From the NCBI RefSeq assembly GCF_000429625.1, contig NZ_AUCF01000009.1:62001-126000 (forward strand): DNA of 64,000 nt, in the 5' to 3' direction. The stretch is from Azospirillum halopraeferens DSM 3675. Its GTDB lineage: Bacteria > Pseudomonadota > Alphaproteobacteria > Azospirillales > Azospirillaceae. The translations under genes and the position numbers were made by a program. Positions 1 through 8,936 of the stretch are shown here, in pieces (the first letter of the stretch is position 1; each line of letters opens with the position of its first letter). The notes beneath the pieces were generated by a model. The model saw only the letters and a list, made by a program, of their open reading frames with translations, was not told the DNA's origin and made no database searches.

Positions 1-2
1 AC

Positions 3-671
3 CACATCTCCACGGACGAGGTGTTCGGCTCGCTGGGCGAGACCGGCCATTTCGTCGAGACCACGCCCTACGACCCGTCCTCGCCCTATTCGGCCAGCAA
101 GGCGTCGTCCGACCATCTGGTGCGCGCCTGGCACCGCACCTACGGCCTGCCGGTGGTGGTGTCGAACTGCTCCAACAACTACGGCCCCTGCCAGTTTCCC
201 GAGAAGCTGATCCCGCTGATCATCCTCAACGCGCTGGAGGGCAAGCCGCTGCCGGTCTACGGCCGGGGGACCAACGTGCGCGACTGGCTGTATGTGGAGG
301 ACCACGCGCGCGCCCTCTGGCTGATCCTCAGCCGCGGCGTGCCGGGGGAATCCTATAACGTCGGCGGCAACAACGAGATGCGCAACATCGACGTGGTGCG
401 CGCCATCTGCGCCATCCTCGACGAGGTGGCGCCGCCGCTGGCCGTCGGCCCGCGCGAGGGGCTGATCACCCACGTCACCGACCGGCCCGGCCACGACCAC
501 CGCTATGCCATCGACGCCGCCAAGATCCGTCGCGACCTGGGCTGGGAACCGCGGGAGACCTTCGAAACCGGTCTGCGCCGCACGGTCGACTGGTACCTCG
601 CCAACCGCGCCTGGTGGCAGCCGCTGCGCGACGGGGTGTATCACGGCAACCGGCTGGGCCTGGCGGGATGA
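3..671 (+). CDS. rmlB: dTDP-glucose 4,6-dehydratase, C-terminal part (5' end outside window)
   Basis: This is the C-terminal two thirds of a short-chain dehydrogenase/reductase that removes water from dTDP-glucose to give dTDP-4-keto-6-deoxyglucose, the second step of dTDP-L-rhamnose synthesis. The reading frame is open from base 3 and begins inside the family motif [10 protein letters not shown], whose Thr-Asp-Glu are the catalytic dehydration residues. The Tyr-x-x-x-Lys pair follows in [27 protein letters not shown] and [13 protein letters not shown] are characteristic of RmlB rather than of other epimerases. About 130 N-terminal residues, including the NAD-binding glycine motif, lie to the left of the window. 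rmlA follows 75 bp downstream. rmlC is not in the window and rmlD is 59 kb away at 59906. Confidence 0.95.
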   Translation, partial: HISTDEVFGSLGETGHFVETTPYDPSSPYSASKASSDHLVRAWHRTYGLPVVVSNCSNNYGPCQFPEKLIPLIILNALEGKPLPVYGRGTNVRDWLYVEDHARALWLILSRGVPGESYNVGGNNEMRNIDVVRAICAILDEVAPPLAVGPREGLITHVTDRPGHDHRYAIDAAKIRRDLGWEPRETFETGLRRTVDWYLANRAWWQPLRDGVYHGNRLGLAG

Positions 672-701
672 CGGGAACTCCTTCGGACGAATAGGACGGT
701 T

Positions 702-718
702 GCCGGGCACCGCCCGGC
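702..718. other. Small GC hairpin between rmlB and rmlA
   Basis: A perfect 7-bp stem (GCCGGGC / GCCCGGC) with a 3-base loop lies in the 75-bp gap between rmlB and rmlA, 29 bp before the rmlA start. No T-run follows, so it is not a clear intrinsic terminator. It could be a weak pause or RNA-stability element. Low weight. Confidence 0.3.
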
Positions 719-746
719 TCAAACGATAAGAACACGAGGATCGAGC

Positions 747-1622
747 ATGAAGGGGATCATTCTGGCCGGCGGTCTCGGCACGCGCCTGTACCCCGTGACC
801 CACGTCGTGACCAAGCAGCTCCTGCCGGTCTACGACAAGCCGATGATCTACTATCCCCTGTCGACGCTGATGATGGCGGGCATCCGGGACATCCTGGTCA
901 TCTCCACACCCCACGACCGGCCGCTGTTCGAACAGCTTCTCGGCGACGGCAACCGCTGGGGCCTGCGCCTCAGCTACGCCATCCAGCCGGAGCCGGCGGG
1001 CATCGCCCAGGCCTTCCTGATCGGCAAGGACTTCATCGCCGGTGAGCCCTGCGCCCTGATCCTCGGCGACAACATCTATTTCGGCCACGGCCTGCCGGCC
1101 ATGCTGCAGGAGGCGGCGGCGCGGCGTGAGGGCGCCACGGTGTTCGGCTATTACGTCAGCGACCCGGAACGCTACGGCGTCGCCACCTTCGACGCCAGCG
1201 GCCGTGCCATCGACATCGAGGAGAAGCCGCAGCGGCCCAAGTCCAACTGGGCCGTCACCGGCATCTATTTCTACGACCACCACGTCACCGCCTACGCCGA
1301 GGCGCTGAAGCCCTCGCCGCGCGGTGAGCTGGAGATCACCGACCTCAACCGCATCTACCTGGAGCAGGGCACCCTGCGGGTGGAGCGCATGGGCCGCGGC
1401 TTCGCCTGGCTGGACACCGGCACCCATGACAGCCTGTTGCAGGCGGGTCAGTTCGTGCAGACGGTGGAGGCCCGCCAGGGCCTGAAGATCGCCTGCCCCG
1501 AAGAGGTCGCCTACCAGATGGGCTACATCGACGCCGACCAGCTCACCCGCCTTGCCGAGCCGCTGCGCAAGAGCGGCTATGGCCAGTACCTGCTGAGCCT
1601 GGTGGACCGCTTCCCCCGCTGA
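747..1622 (+). CDS. rmlA: Glucose-1-phosphate thymidylyltransferase
   Basis: This enzyme couples glucose-1-phosphate to dTTP to make dTDP-glucose, the first step of the rhamnose pathway, in the cytoplasm. The 291-residue length matches the RmlA family. The nucleotide-binding signature [11 protein letters not shown] (residues 8-18) is followed by the family-typical [20 protein letters not shown], and [10 protein letters not shown] carries the metal-binding Asp. [13 protein letters not shown] near residue 225 is also typical. A purine-rich GAGGA precedes the ATG. It forms an operon with rmlB upstream, and the glycosyltransferase at 1628 begins 5 bp after the stop. Confidence 0.97.
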   Translation: MKGIILAGGLGTRLYPVTHVVTKQLLPVYDKPMIYYPLSTLMMAGIRDILVISTPHDRPLFEQLLGDGNRWGLRLSYAIQPEPAGIAQAFLIGKDFIAGEPCALILGDNIYFGHGLPAMLQEAAARREGATVFGYYVSDPERYGVATFDASGRAIDIEEKPQRPKSNWAVTGIYFYDHHVTAYAEALKPSPRGELEITDLNRIYLEQGTLRVERMGRGFAWLDTGTHDSLLQAGQFVQTVEARQGLKIACPEEVAYQMGYIDADQLTRLAEPLRKSGYGQYLLSLVDRFPR

Positions 1623-1627
1623 CCCCG

Positions 1628-2590
1628 GTGCATGCCTCGGTCCTCATCCCCGCCAAGAACGGCGGGGCGCTGTTCCGCCGGGTGCTGGAGACGGTGCGCA
1701 CCCAGGCGACGCCCTGGCCGTTCGAGGTGGTGGTGGTCGACAGCGGCTCGACCGACGGCACGGCCGAGGCATGCCTGGGGGTGGAGGGTGTGCGCCTGCA
1801 CCGCATCCCGCCGGCCGAGTTCGGCCACGGCCGCACCCGCAACCTGGGCATCGGTCTGGCCCGCGGCCGTTTTGTCGCCCTGTTGACCCAGGACGCCCTG
1901 CCGGCGAACGAGCGCTGGCTTGCCGAACTGCTCGCCCCCTTTGCCGACGAGTCCGTGGCCGGGGTCTTCGGCCGGCACGAGGCCCACGCAAATGCCGACC
2001 CCTTCACGGCCCGCGACATCGCCGCCTTCTTCGACGGACTGGCGGCCGGGCCGGCGGTGGTGGCGGTGCGCCCCGACGAGCGGGAACGGTGGGACCGCGA
2101 CACCGCCTGGCGCCGGCGGCTGGGCTATTTCTCCAACAACAACTCGGCCCTGCGCCGCACCGCATGGGAGCGGGTGCCCTTCCCCGACGTGGAGTTCGCC
2201 GAGGACCAGGCCTGGGCCGCCCGGGCGTTGGAGGCGGGCTTCGCCAAGGCCTACGCCGACCGCGCCGTCGTCCGCCATTCCCACGACTACGGCTTCATCG
2301 AGCGGCTGACCCGCTGCTTCGACGAGGCCGCTGCCCTGCGCGCGCTAGACGGCCGCAAGATCGTGCCGACGCCCCTGCACGCGCTGGCCGGGCTCGGCGG
2401 GCGCATCGCGCTGGACCAGGCGTACGCCCTGCGCAGCGGTCTCTACCGCCGGGACCCGCTGGCGGCGCTGGTGCGCCCCGCCGACACGCTGGCGCGCCAG
2501 ATCGGCTATTTCCTGGGAAGCCACGCCCCGCTGCTGCCGCAGCGCTGGCGCACCGGCCTGTCGCGCGACGCCGCCCTGCGACGGGCGTAG
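1628..2590 (+). CDS. Family 2 glycosyltransferase, rhamnosyltransferase-like
   Basis: A 320-residue GT-A fold glycosyltransferase. The N-terminus HASVLIPAKNGGALFRRV and VVVDSGSTDGT form the nucleotide-sugar-binding half. LTQDALPANERWL replaces the usual DxD in the way seen in rhamnosyltransferases of the RfbF/WbbL kind. FSNNNSALRR and FAEDQAWAARALEAG form the acceptor and catalytic-base region. The GTG start was chosen because it lies 5 bp after the rmlA stop and the conserved beta-strand begins immediately; the nearby ATG at 1632 is in another frame. Its position right after rmlA makes a rhamnose donor likely (inference). The exact acceptor cannot be read from sequence. Confidence 0.85.
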   Translation: MHASVLIPAKNGGALFRRVLETVRTQATPWPFEVVVVDSGSTDGTAEACLGVEGVRLHRIPPAEFGHGRTRNLGIGLARGRFVALLTQDALPANERWLAELLAPFADESVAGVFGRHEAHANADPFTARDIAAFFDGLAAGPAVVAVRPDERERWDRDTAWRRRLGYFSNNNSALRRTAWERVPFPDVEFAEDQAWAARALEAGFAKAYADRAVVRHSHDYGFIERLTRCFDEAAALRALDGRKIVPTPLHALAGLGGRIALDQAYALRSGLYRRDPLAALVRPADTLARQIGYFLGSHAPLLPQRWRTGLSRDAALRRA

Positions 2591-2650
2591 CCGCCGGCGG
2601 CGGAGCGGCTTACACTGCCCGGCGATGCGACCGAAGGGGAGGCGAGGGCG

Positions 2651-3502
2651 ATGGGTGACGGCTTCACCGTGCGGCCGGCGACGGCCGGCGAGGTGGACTG
2701 GATGATCGGCCGTGCCGCGGCCGAGGGCTGGAACCCCGGCCACGGCGATGCCGCCGCCTTCCGCGTGCAGGACCCCGAGGGTTTCCTGGTAGGGGTGGAG
2801 GAGGACGGGGAGCCGGTCTCCTGCATCTCCGTCGTGAACTATGGCGACGCCTTCGCCTTCCTCGGCCTCTACATCGTCCGCGCCGACCGGCGGGGACGCG
2901 GTCTGGGCATGGCCACCTGGCGGGCCGGCATGGCCCGGGCCGGCGGCCGCACGGTCGGGCTGGACGGGGTGGTGGAACGGCAGGACGATTACCGTGCGTC
3001 GGGCTTCGTGTACGCCCACCGCAACGTCCGCTTCGGCGGCCGGGTCACGCCGCCGCCCGCGGAACCGGCCGGGGTGGTGCCGCTGGGCGACGTGCCGTTC
3101 GCGGCGGTGGCCGCCCTGGACGCCGCCTGCTTCCCGGCGGAGCGGGACGCCTTCCTGCGCCATTGGATCGCAGCACCCGGACACCACGCCCGCGGCCTGC
3201 TGCGCGACGGCCGGCTGGCCGGCTTCGCCGTCGCGCGGCCCTCCGTCGAGGGGCACAAGATCGGCCCGCTGTTCGCCGACGACCGGGCAGCGGCGGAGGC
3301 GCTGTTCGACTCCCTGGCGGCGGCGACGGCCGATGGCGGACCGCTGTTCCTGGACGTGCCGGAACCCAACGCCGCCGCGGTGGCGCTGGCACAGGGGCGC
3401 GGCCTGATCCCGGCCTTCGAGACGGCGCGGATGCACACCGGCCCGGTCCGCCCGGTGGCACTGGACCGTGTGTTCGGCATCACCAGCTTCGAACTGGGCT
3501 GA
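2651..3502 (+). CDS. GNAT family N-acetyltransferase (two-domain)
   Basis: A 283-residue acetyl-CoA-dependent acyltransferase. The acetyl-CoA pyrophosphate loop is visible in VRADRRGRGLGMATWRAG (R-x-x-G-x-G/A type), preceded by the beta-strand FAFLGLYIV. After about residue 130 comes a second domain (PLGDVPFAAVAALDAACFPAERDAFLRHW) resembling the YitH-type acetyltransferase extension found in two-domain GNAT proteins. A strong GGGGAGG lies upstream of the ATG. The gene sits between two glycosyltransferases, which could suggest acetylation of a sugar or lipid precursor, but proteins of this group are often general small-molecule acetyltransferases, so the substrate is unknown. Confidence 0.85.
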   Translation: MGDGFTVRPATAGEVDWMIGRAAAEGWNPGHGDAAAFRVQDPEGFLVGVEEDGEPVSCISVVNYGDAFAFLGLYIVRADRRGRGLGMATWRAGMARAGGRTVGLDGVVERQDDYRASGFVYAHRNVRFGGRVTPPPAEPAGVVPLGDVPFAAVAALDAACFPAERDAFLRHWIAAPGHHARGLLRDGRLAGFAVARPSVEGHKIGPLFADDRAAAEALFDSLAAATADGGPLFLDVPEPNAAAVALAQGRGLIPAFETARMHTGPVRPVALDRVFGITSFELG

Positions 3503-3566
3503 CGGAGCGGAGCCGGGGCGGTAGAGTGCGGCCCGCCATCCTCGCCCCGGCAGCCCGGACCCGCCC

Positions 3567-4784
3567 ATGTCGTTCTCCGAGAACCTCGCCCGCCTGCGCC
3601 TGATCGCGCGCCAGTCCGGTCCGCTGGGCGCGCTGCGCTTCGGGCTGCGCCACCTCCGCGAACGGGTCTGGCACGTGGACGTGGCGGCACGGTACGGCTT
3701 CGTCATGGCGTCGCCGTTCGGCGAGGCCCCGGTTGCCGACGATGATGCCTTTCGGCGCACGGTCAACTGGATCGTGCCGGTGTTCTTCCCCGGATCGGGC
3801 GGCCATTACACCGCATTCCGGCTGGTGCGCCACATGGAGCGCCACGGCTTCACCTGCCGGATCGCCATCAACGCCGACATGGGCTTCACCGACCGCGCCG
3901 CCGCCGCCGCGGCGATCGCCCGCCATTTCCTGCCGCTGGATGCCGAGGTGTACCTGCGCCCGGAGGACCTGCCGCCGGCGCAGACCACCGTCGCCACCGG
4001 CTGGCACACCGCGTACACGCTGCGGCGCTTCCGCGGCACGCGGCACAAGGTCTACATGGTGCAGGACTACGAGCCGTACTTCTATCCGCCCGGCAGCGAG
4101 TACGCGCTGGCCGAAGCCACGTACGGCTTCGGTTTCACCGGCATCACCGCCGGCGGCTGGCTGGCGGAGAAGCTGAACCGCGAACACGGCATGCGCACCC
4201 ACGCTTTCGGTTTCTCGGCCGACCCCACCCTGTACCGCCCCGATGGGCCGGCCCCGGGGCGCCGCAACGGCGTGCGGCGGGTGCTGTTCTATGCCCGCCC
4301 CATCACGCCGCGCCGCGGCTTCGAACTGGGACTGCTGGCGCTGGCCGCCCTGTGCGCGCGCCGGCCGGATGTTGAGGTGGTGTTCGCCGGCTGGGACCTG
4401 AAGCGCTACCGAATCCCCTTCCGCCACGTCGACGCCGGCGTGGTGACCATGGACCGCTTGCCGGCCCTGTACCGGAGCTGCGACGCGGCGCTGGTCCTGT
4501 CCTTCACCAACCTGTCGCTGCTGCCGCTGGAGCTGATGGCCTGCGGCGTGCCCGTGGTGTCGAACCGCGGGCCGCAGGTGGAATGGCTGCTCGACCCCGC
4601 CAACGCCGCGCTGGCCCCGCCGACGGTGGAGGGGCTGGCCGATGCGGTGCAACGGGTGCTGGACGATCCCGAACACCGCGACGCCCTGGTCCTCGGCGGC
4701 CTCGCCCGCGCCGCCCGGGCCGAAGCGTCGGCCGAAGCGGAACTGGTGGCCGAAGTGCTGCGGGAGTTTGCCGGGACGGAGTGA
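3567..4784 (+). CDS. GT4-like glycosyltransferase, WsaF-type rhamnosyltransferase family
   Basis: A 405-residue GT-B glycosyltransferase. The N-terminal domain carries VNWIVPVFFPGSGGHYTAFR, typical of WsaF-like enzymes that extend rhamnan chains. The C-terminal donor-binding domain contains RRVLFYARPITPRRGFELG and the GT4-type ELMACGVPVVSNRGPQVEW. The first 60 residues contain an amphipathic ERVW helix that may contact the membrane. Close proximity to rmlB/rmlA supports a dTDP-rhamnose donor (inference). A 124-bp gap separates it from the legionaminic cassette, so it may end the rhamnose unit. Confidence 0.8.
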   Translation: MSFSENLARLRLIARQSGPLGALRFGLRHLRERVWHVDVAARYGFVMASPFGEAPVADDDAFRRTVNWIVPVFFPGSGGHYTAFRLVRHMERHGFTCRIAINADMGFTDRAAAAAAIARHFLPLDAEVYLRPEDLPPAQTTVATGWHTAYTLRRFRGTRHKVYMVQDYEPYFYPPGSEYALAEATYGFGFTGITAGGWLAEKLNREHGMRTHAFGFSADPTLYRPDGPAPGRRNGVRRVLFYARPITPRRGFELGLLALAALCARRPDVEVVFAGWDLKRYRIPFRHVDAGVVTMDRLPALYRSCDAALVLSFTNLSLLPLELMACGVPVVSNRGPQVEWLLDPANAALAPPTVEGLADAVQRVLDDPEHRDALVLGGLARAARAEASAEAELVAEVLREFAGTE

Positions 4785-4908
4785 TGACCGCCACTTCGCA
4801 CTTGAAATCGCCCGGGCGCTGCCCCTAAACACCGGCGTCGACGCCGCGGCGGGCCGGGCGGAGCGCCGTGACCGCCCCGACCTCCATTCGCCCCGACGGG
4901 AGCCACTC

Positions 4909-5919
4909 ATGATCGATCTCGCCAAGGCCAGGATCCTCGTCACCGGAGCCGACGGCTTCATCGGCTCACACCTCGTGGAGGCGCTGGTGGCGGCGGGCAG
5001 CAACGTGCGCGCTTTCGTCCAGTACAACTCCTTCGGCCATTGGGGCTGGCTGGACCAGGCGCCGGAATCCGTCCGCTCCGCCATCGAGGTGGTCGCGGGC
5101 GATGTGCGCGACCCGACCTGCGTGCTCGACGCCATGCGGGGGTGCAACGTCGTCCTGCATCTCGCCGCCCTGATCGCCATCCCCTATTCCTATCGGGCGC
5201 CGGGCAGCTACGTGGACACCAACGTCACCGGCACGCTGAACGTGCTGGAGGCGGCGCGCGCGCTCGGTGTGGAACGGGTCGTTCACACCTCGACCAGCGA
5301 AGTGTACGGCACCGCCCGCTATGTTCCGATCGACGAGGAGCACCCGCTCCAGGCCCAGTCTCCCTACGCGGCATCCAAGATCGGGGCCGACCAGCTGGCG
5401 CTGTCGTATCAACGATCCTTCGACGTGCCGGTGGCGGTGATCCGGCCCTTCAACACCTATGGACCGCGTCAGTCGGCCCGCGCCGTGATCCCCACGATCA
5501 TCACCCAGATCGCCGCCGGCGCCACGGTGATCCGCCTGGGCGCCCTGCACCCGACGCGGGACTTCTCGTTCGTGGCCGACACCGCCTCCGGTTTCATGGC
5601 GGTCGCCCGCGCCGATGCCGCCATCGGCCAGGTGACCAACATCGGCAGCGGCTTCGAGATCACGGTCGGCGACACCGCCCGCCTGATCGCCGAGTTGATG
5701 GACCGCGAGGTCCGCATCGAGCACGAGGATGCCCGCCTGCGCCCCGCCGCCAGCGAGGTCGAGCGGCTGTTCGCCGACATCCGCAGGGCCGGGGAAACGC
5801 TGGGCTGGACACCGGCGTACGGTGGTGCCGAAGGGTTCCGCCGCGGCCTGCAGCATACCATTGCCTGGTTCTCCGACCCGGCGAACCTGATGCGCTACCG
5901 TCAGGGTTACCAGGTCTGA
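4909..5919 (+). CDS. legB: NDP-N-acetylglucosamine 4,6-dehydratase of legionaminic acid synthesis
   Basis: An SDR-fold 4,6-dehydratase that should convert NDP-GlcNAc (GDP-linked in Campylobacter) to the 4-keto-6-deoxy sugar. The Rossmann motif is ILVTGADGFIGSHL (residues 8-21), the catalytic region is HTSTSEVYGTA, and Tyr-x-x-x-Lys lies in YAASKIGAD. The order and wording of these motifs match the LegB group, and legC follows directly. The reading frame stays open about 89 codons upstream into the preceding gene, but the ATG at 4909 has a GGGAG seven bases upstream and starts at the conserved strand, giving 336 residues. It is the first gene of the nonulosonic acid cassette. Confidence 0.88.
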   Translation: MIDLAKARILVTGADGFIGSHLVEALVAAGSNVRAFVQYNSFGHWGWLDQAPESVRSAIEVVAGDVRDPTCVLDAMRGCNVVLHLAALIAIPYSYRAPGSYVDTNVTGTLNVLEAARALGVERVVHTSTSEVYGTARYVPIDEEHPLQAQSPYAASKIGADQLALSYQRSFDVPVAVIRPFNTYGPRQSARAVIPTIITQIAAGATVIRLGALHPTRDFSFVADTASGFMAVARADAAIGQVTNIGSGFEITVGDTARLIAELMDREVRIEHEDARLRPAASEVERLFADIRRAGETLGWTPAYGGAEGFRRGLQHTIAWFSDPANLMRYRQGYQV

Positions 5920-5963
5920 AGGCGCCCGACGACGCACACTGCCGTGAAAGGCCCGCAACGCTC

Positions 5964-7136
5964 ATGACGCAGTTCGATCCGGCCCCCGTCGTCGCCGCCC
6001 TCCGGTCCGTGACCTCACCGACCCGGCCGCTTCCCCTGCATGAACCGGTGTTCGCCGGCCGTGAGTGGGACTACGTGAAGGACTGCCTCGACACGGGATG
6101 GGTGTCCTCGGTCGGTGCCTACGTCGACCGTTTCGAGCGGATGCTGTCGCAGCGGGCCGGCGACGCCCACGCCGTGGCCGTGGTCAACGGTACGGCGGCG
6201 CTTCATGTGGCGCTGATGCTGGCCGGGGTGCGCACCGGTGACGAGGTGCTGGTGCCGGCCCTGACCTTCGTCGCCACGGCGAACGCCGTCGCCTATTGCG
6301 GCGCGCTGCCCCACTTCGTCGACAGCGGCCCGGCGACGCTCGGGCTCGATCCCGAGGCGCTCGCCGCCTGGCTGGACGAGACCGCGGAACGGCGTGACGG
6401 CGCCTGCGTCAACCGCCGCACCGGCCGGCGCATCGCCGCCGTGGTGCCGATGCACGTGTTCGGTCATCCCGTCGACATGGATGGGCTGGCCGCGGTCGCC
6501 GGCCCCCGCGGCATCCCGATTGTCGAGGACGCCGCCGAGTCCCTGGGCAGCCTCTGCCGCGGGCGGCCCACCGGCGGGCTGGGCACCATCGGCACGTTCA
6601 GTTTCAACGGCAACAAGATCATCACCGCCGGCGGCGGTGGCGCCATCATCACGGCCGATGCCGATCTGGCCCGCCGGGCCCGGCACCTGACCACCACCGC
6701 CAAGACGGCGCACCCCTGGGCGTACGAGCACGACTGCGTCGGTTTCAACTACCGCCTTCCCAACCTCAACGCGGCGCTGGGGTGCGCCCAGCTCGAACAG
6801 CTCGACGGCTTCATCGCCGCCAAGCGGTCGCTCGCCGCCGCCTACCGCGAGGCCCTGGCCGGCATCCCCGGCGTCACCTTCGTGGACGAGCCGGAAGGCT
6901 GCCGCAGCATCTACTGGCTGAACGCAGTGCTGGTCCCCGATGCGGCGGCCCGCGACGCGCTGCTGGCGGCGACCCACGCCGAAGGTCTGCTGACCCGTCC
7001 GGCCTGGGGCCTGATGCACCGCCAGCCCATGTACGACGGCTGCCCGCGGGCGCCGCTGCCGGTCGCGGAATCCCTGGCCGACCGCCTGGTCTGCCTGCCC
7101 AGCGGGGTGACCGCCGGCTCCGGGAGGAGCGCGTGA
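5964..7136 (+). CDS. legC: LegC-type PLP-dependent sugar aminotransferase
   Basis: A DegT/DnrJ/EryC1-family aminotransferase expected to place an amino group on C4 of the keto sugar made by LegB. LPLHEPVFAGREWDYVKDCL and GWVSSVGAYVDRFE near the N-terminus are hallmarks of the LegC subgroup. VVNGTAALHVAL binds the cofactor phosphate, VEDAAESLGS contains the PLP-ring Asp, and the Schiff-base Lys is in FSFNGNKIITAGGGG. The ATG at 5964 gives 390 residues, the usual length, and begins 44 bp after legB. The stop overlaps the start of the next gene by 4 bp (GTGA), indicating translational coupling. Confidence 0.9.
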   Translation: MTQFDPAPVVAALRSVTSPTRPLPLHEPVFAGREWDYVKDCLDTGWVSSVGAYVDRFERMLSQRAGDAHAVAVVNGTAALHVALMLAGVRTGDEVLVPALTFVATANAVAYCGALPHFVDSGPATLGLDPEALAAWLDETAERRDGACVNRRTGRRIAAVVPMHVFGHPVDMDGLAAVAGPRGIPIVEDAAESLGSLCRGRPTGGLGTIGTFSFNGNKIITAGGGGAIITADADLARRARHLTTTAKTAHPWAYEHDCVGFNYRLPNLNAALGCAQLEQLDGFIAAKRSLAAAYREALAGIPGVTFVDEPEGCRSIYWLNAVLVPDAAARDALLAATHAEGLLTRPAWGLMHRQPMYDGCPRAPLPVAESLADRLVCLPSGVTAGSGRSA

Positions 7137-8299
7137 GTCCGCCCGTACGCCTCTGCGCCGTCAGCGGCAGCCGCGCCGATTTCGGCCTATACCGGTGGGT
7201 GCTGCACGAGCTTCACGAGGACCCCCGCTTCGCCGTCGAGGTGGCGGTCACCGGCATGCACCTGTCGCCCGAATTCGGCATGACCGTCCGCGACGTGGAG
7301 GCGAGCGGCATTCCCGTCGCCGCGCGGGTGGAAACCCTGCTGTCGAGCGACAGCGGCGTCGGCGTCGCCAAGGCGGTGGGGTTGGGGGTTCTGGGCTTCG
7401 CCGAATCCTGGCAACGTCACCGGCCCGACCTGGTGATGGTGCTGGGCGACCGGTTCGAGATGTTCGCCGCGGCCCAGACCGCCTTTCTGATGCGCATCCC
7501 CATCGTCCACCTGTGCGGCGGCGACGTCACCGAGGGCGCCTTCGACGATGCGATGCGGCATGCCATCTCAAAGATGGCGGCGGTGCATTTCACCACCAAC
7601 GCCGAGGCCGGCGCACGGCTGGTGCGCATGGGGGAACCGCCGGAACGCGTGTTCACGGTGGGCAGTCCCGGCCTGGACCACCTCCACCGGACGCCGCGCC
7701 TTGACCGGGCCGCACTGGAAGAGGCGCTGGGCTTTGCGCTGCGGCCCCGCAACCTCCTGGTGACCTTCCACCCCGTGACGCTCGACCGGGTATCGTCGGC
7801 GCGACAGATGGAGGCGCTGCTCGACGCGTTGGACCGGCTGAGTCCCGAGGTCGGCCTGATCATCACGCTGCCGAACGCCGACACCGAGGGACGGGCACTG
7901 ATCGCGCAGATCGAGGCATTCACCGTCGGGCGCGCGAACGCCATCGCCCGGCCCTCGCTGGGCTCTCGCACCTACCTGAGTGCGCTGGCGCTGGTGGACG
8001 CCGTCGTCGGCAACTCGTCAAGCGGCCTCTACGAAGCGCCGAGCTTCGGCACGCCGACCGTCAACATCGGCGATCGCCAGAAGGGCCGGCTCAAGGCCAC
8101 CTCCGTCATCGACTGCCCGGCTGACCGCGACGCCATTGCCGCAGCCATCGGGGAAGCGTTGGCGCGGGGGCGCAGACCAACCGAAAACCCGTACGGTGAT
8201 GGCCACACGGCACGGCGCATCCGCACCATCCTGGGCGACCTGATCGACCGCGGCGCCGATTCCGCACACCTCATCCGCAAGGGCCTCCATGATGGCTGA
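7133..8299 (+). CDS. legG: Hydrolysing NDP-sugar 2-epimerase (LegG/NeuC)
   Basis: A NeuC-type GT-B fold enzyme that inverts C2 and removes the nucleotide, giving 2,4-diacetamido-2,4,6-trideoxymannose for the synthase. The N-terminus RLCAVSGSRADFGLYRWVL is the family signature. VLGDRFEMFAAAQTAFLMRIPIVHLCGGDVTEG and the C-terminal VVGNSSSGLYEAPSFGTPTVNIGDRQKGR match the hydrolysing epimerases. The GTG start overlaps the legC stop and follows a good GGAGGAG. At 388 residues it has normal length. Hydrolysing 2-epimerases of legionaminic and sialic acid synthesis look alike, but the neighbouring legB and legC favour the legionaminic route. Confidence 0.88.
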   Translation: MSPPVRLCAVSGSRADFGLYRWVLHELHEDPRFAVEVAVTGMHLSPEFGMTVRDVEASGIPVAARVETLLSSDSGVGVAKAVGLGVLGFAESWQRHRPDLVMVLGDRFEMFAAAQTAFLMRIPIVHLCGGDVTEGAFDDAMRHAISKMAAVHFTTNAEAGARLVRMGEPPERVFTVGSPGLDHLHRTPRLDRAALEEALGFALRPRNLLVTFHPVTLDRVSSARQMEALLDALDRLSPEVGLIITLPNADTEGRALIAQIEAFTVGRANAIARPSLGSRTYLSALALVDAVVGNSSSGLYEAPSFGTPTVNIGDRQKGRLKATSVIDCPADRDAIAAAIGEALARGRRPTENPYGDGHTARRIRTILGDLIDRGADSAHLIRKGLHDG

Positions 8300-8936
8300 A
8301 CGCATCCTGCTCCTGGGCGGCGGCGGACATGCGCGGGTCGTCGCCGACACCGCCCGCGCGATGGGTCTGGCGGTGGAAGGGATCGTCGCCCCGCATCCAC
8401 CGAACCTCGACGGAGTGCCCTGGCTGGGCCCGGATTCCGTCGTGGACGCCTGTGCGCCCGACAGCGTCCTGCTGATCAACGGTGTCGGCGGCGTGCGCGC
8501 CCTGACGCCCGACTGTCCGCGGCGGCTCCTGTACCGGACCTACGCCGCCCGTGGCTTCCGCTTCGTCACGCTGGTCCACCCGTCCGCCGTCGTGGCACCC
8601 GGCGTGGTGCTGGAGGACGGCGCCCAGGTGTTCGCCGGCGCGGTGATCCAGCCCGGCTGCCGGATCGGTGCGAACGTTCTCATCAACACGCGGGCGGGCG
8701 TCGACCACGACTGCACCATCGCCGCCCACGCCCACATCGCCCCCGGTGCTACGCTGTGCGGCGGCGTGCGGGTGGAAGAGGGGGCGCTGGTCGGCGCGGG
8801 AGCCACACTCCTCCCCGGCGTCACCATCGGCACCGAGGCGATGGTGGCCGGCGGATCCGTGGTCACCCGGCCGGTCCGCGACGGCGCCACCGTTCACGGC
8901 GCGCCGGCGCGCGACTCCAAGGGGATCTGGCTGTGA
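8289..8936 (+). CDS. NeuD/PglD-like hexapeptide acetyltransferase
   Basis: A 215-residue left-handed beta-helix acyltransferase of the NeuD/PglD family. The N-terminal Rossmann-like domain starts RILLLGGGGHARVVADTARAMG. From about residue 90 the hexapeptide repeats are visible (HPSAVVAPGVVLEDGAQV, GANVLINTRAGVDHDCTIA, HIAPGATLCGGVRV), with the conserved His of VDHDC as probable catalytic base. It most likely acetylates the C4 amino group, the LegH role, because no other acetyltransferase lies in the cassette. O-acetylation of the finished acid, as done by NeuD homologues, is the alternative. It overlaps legG by 11 bp; ATG codons at 8289 and 8292 are both possible starts. Confidence 0.85.
   Translation: MMAERILLLGGGGHARVVADTARAMGLAVEGIVAPHPPNLDGVPWLGPDSVVDACAPDSVLLINGVGGVRALTPDCPRRLLYRTYAARGFRFVTLVHPSAVVAPGVVLEDGAQVFAGAVIQPGCRIGANVLINTRAGVDHDCTIAAHAHIAPGATLCGGVRVEEGALVGAGATLLPGVTIGTEAMVAGGSVVTRPVRDGATVHGAPARDSKGIWL

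Noticed and set aside
2591..2610. GCCGCCGGCGGC palindrome after the first GT2 gene
   Set aside because: Short, with no loop and no T-run; such GC palindromes are frequent at this composition.
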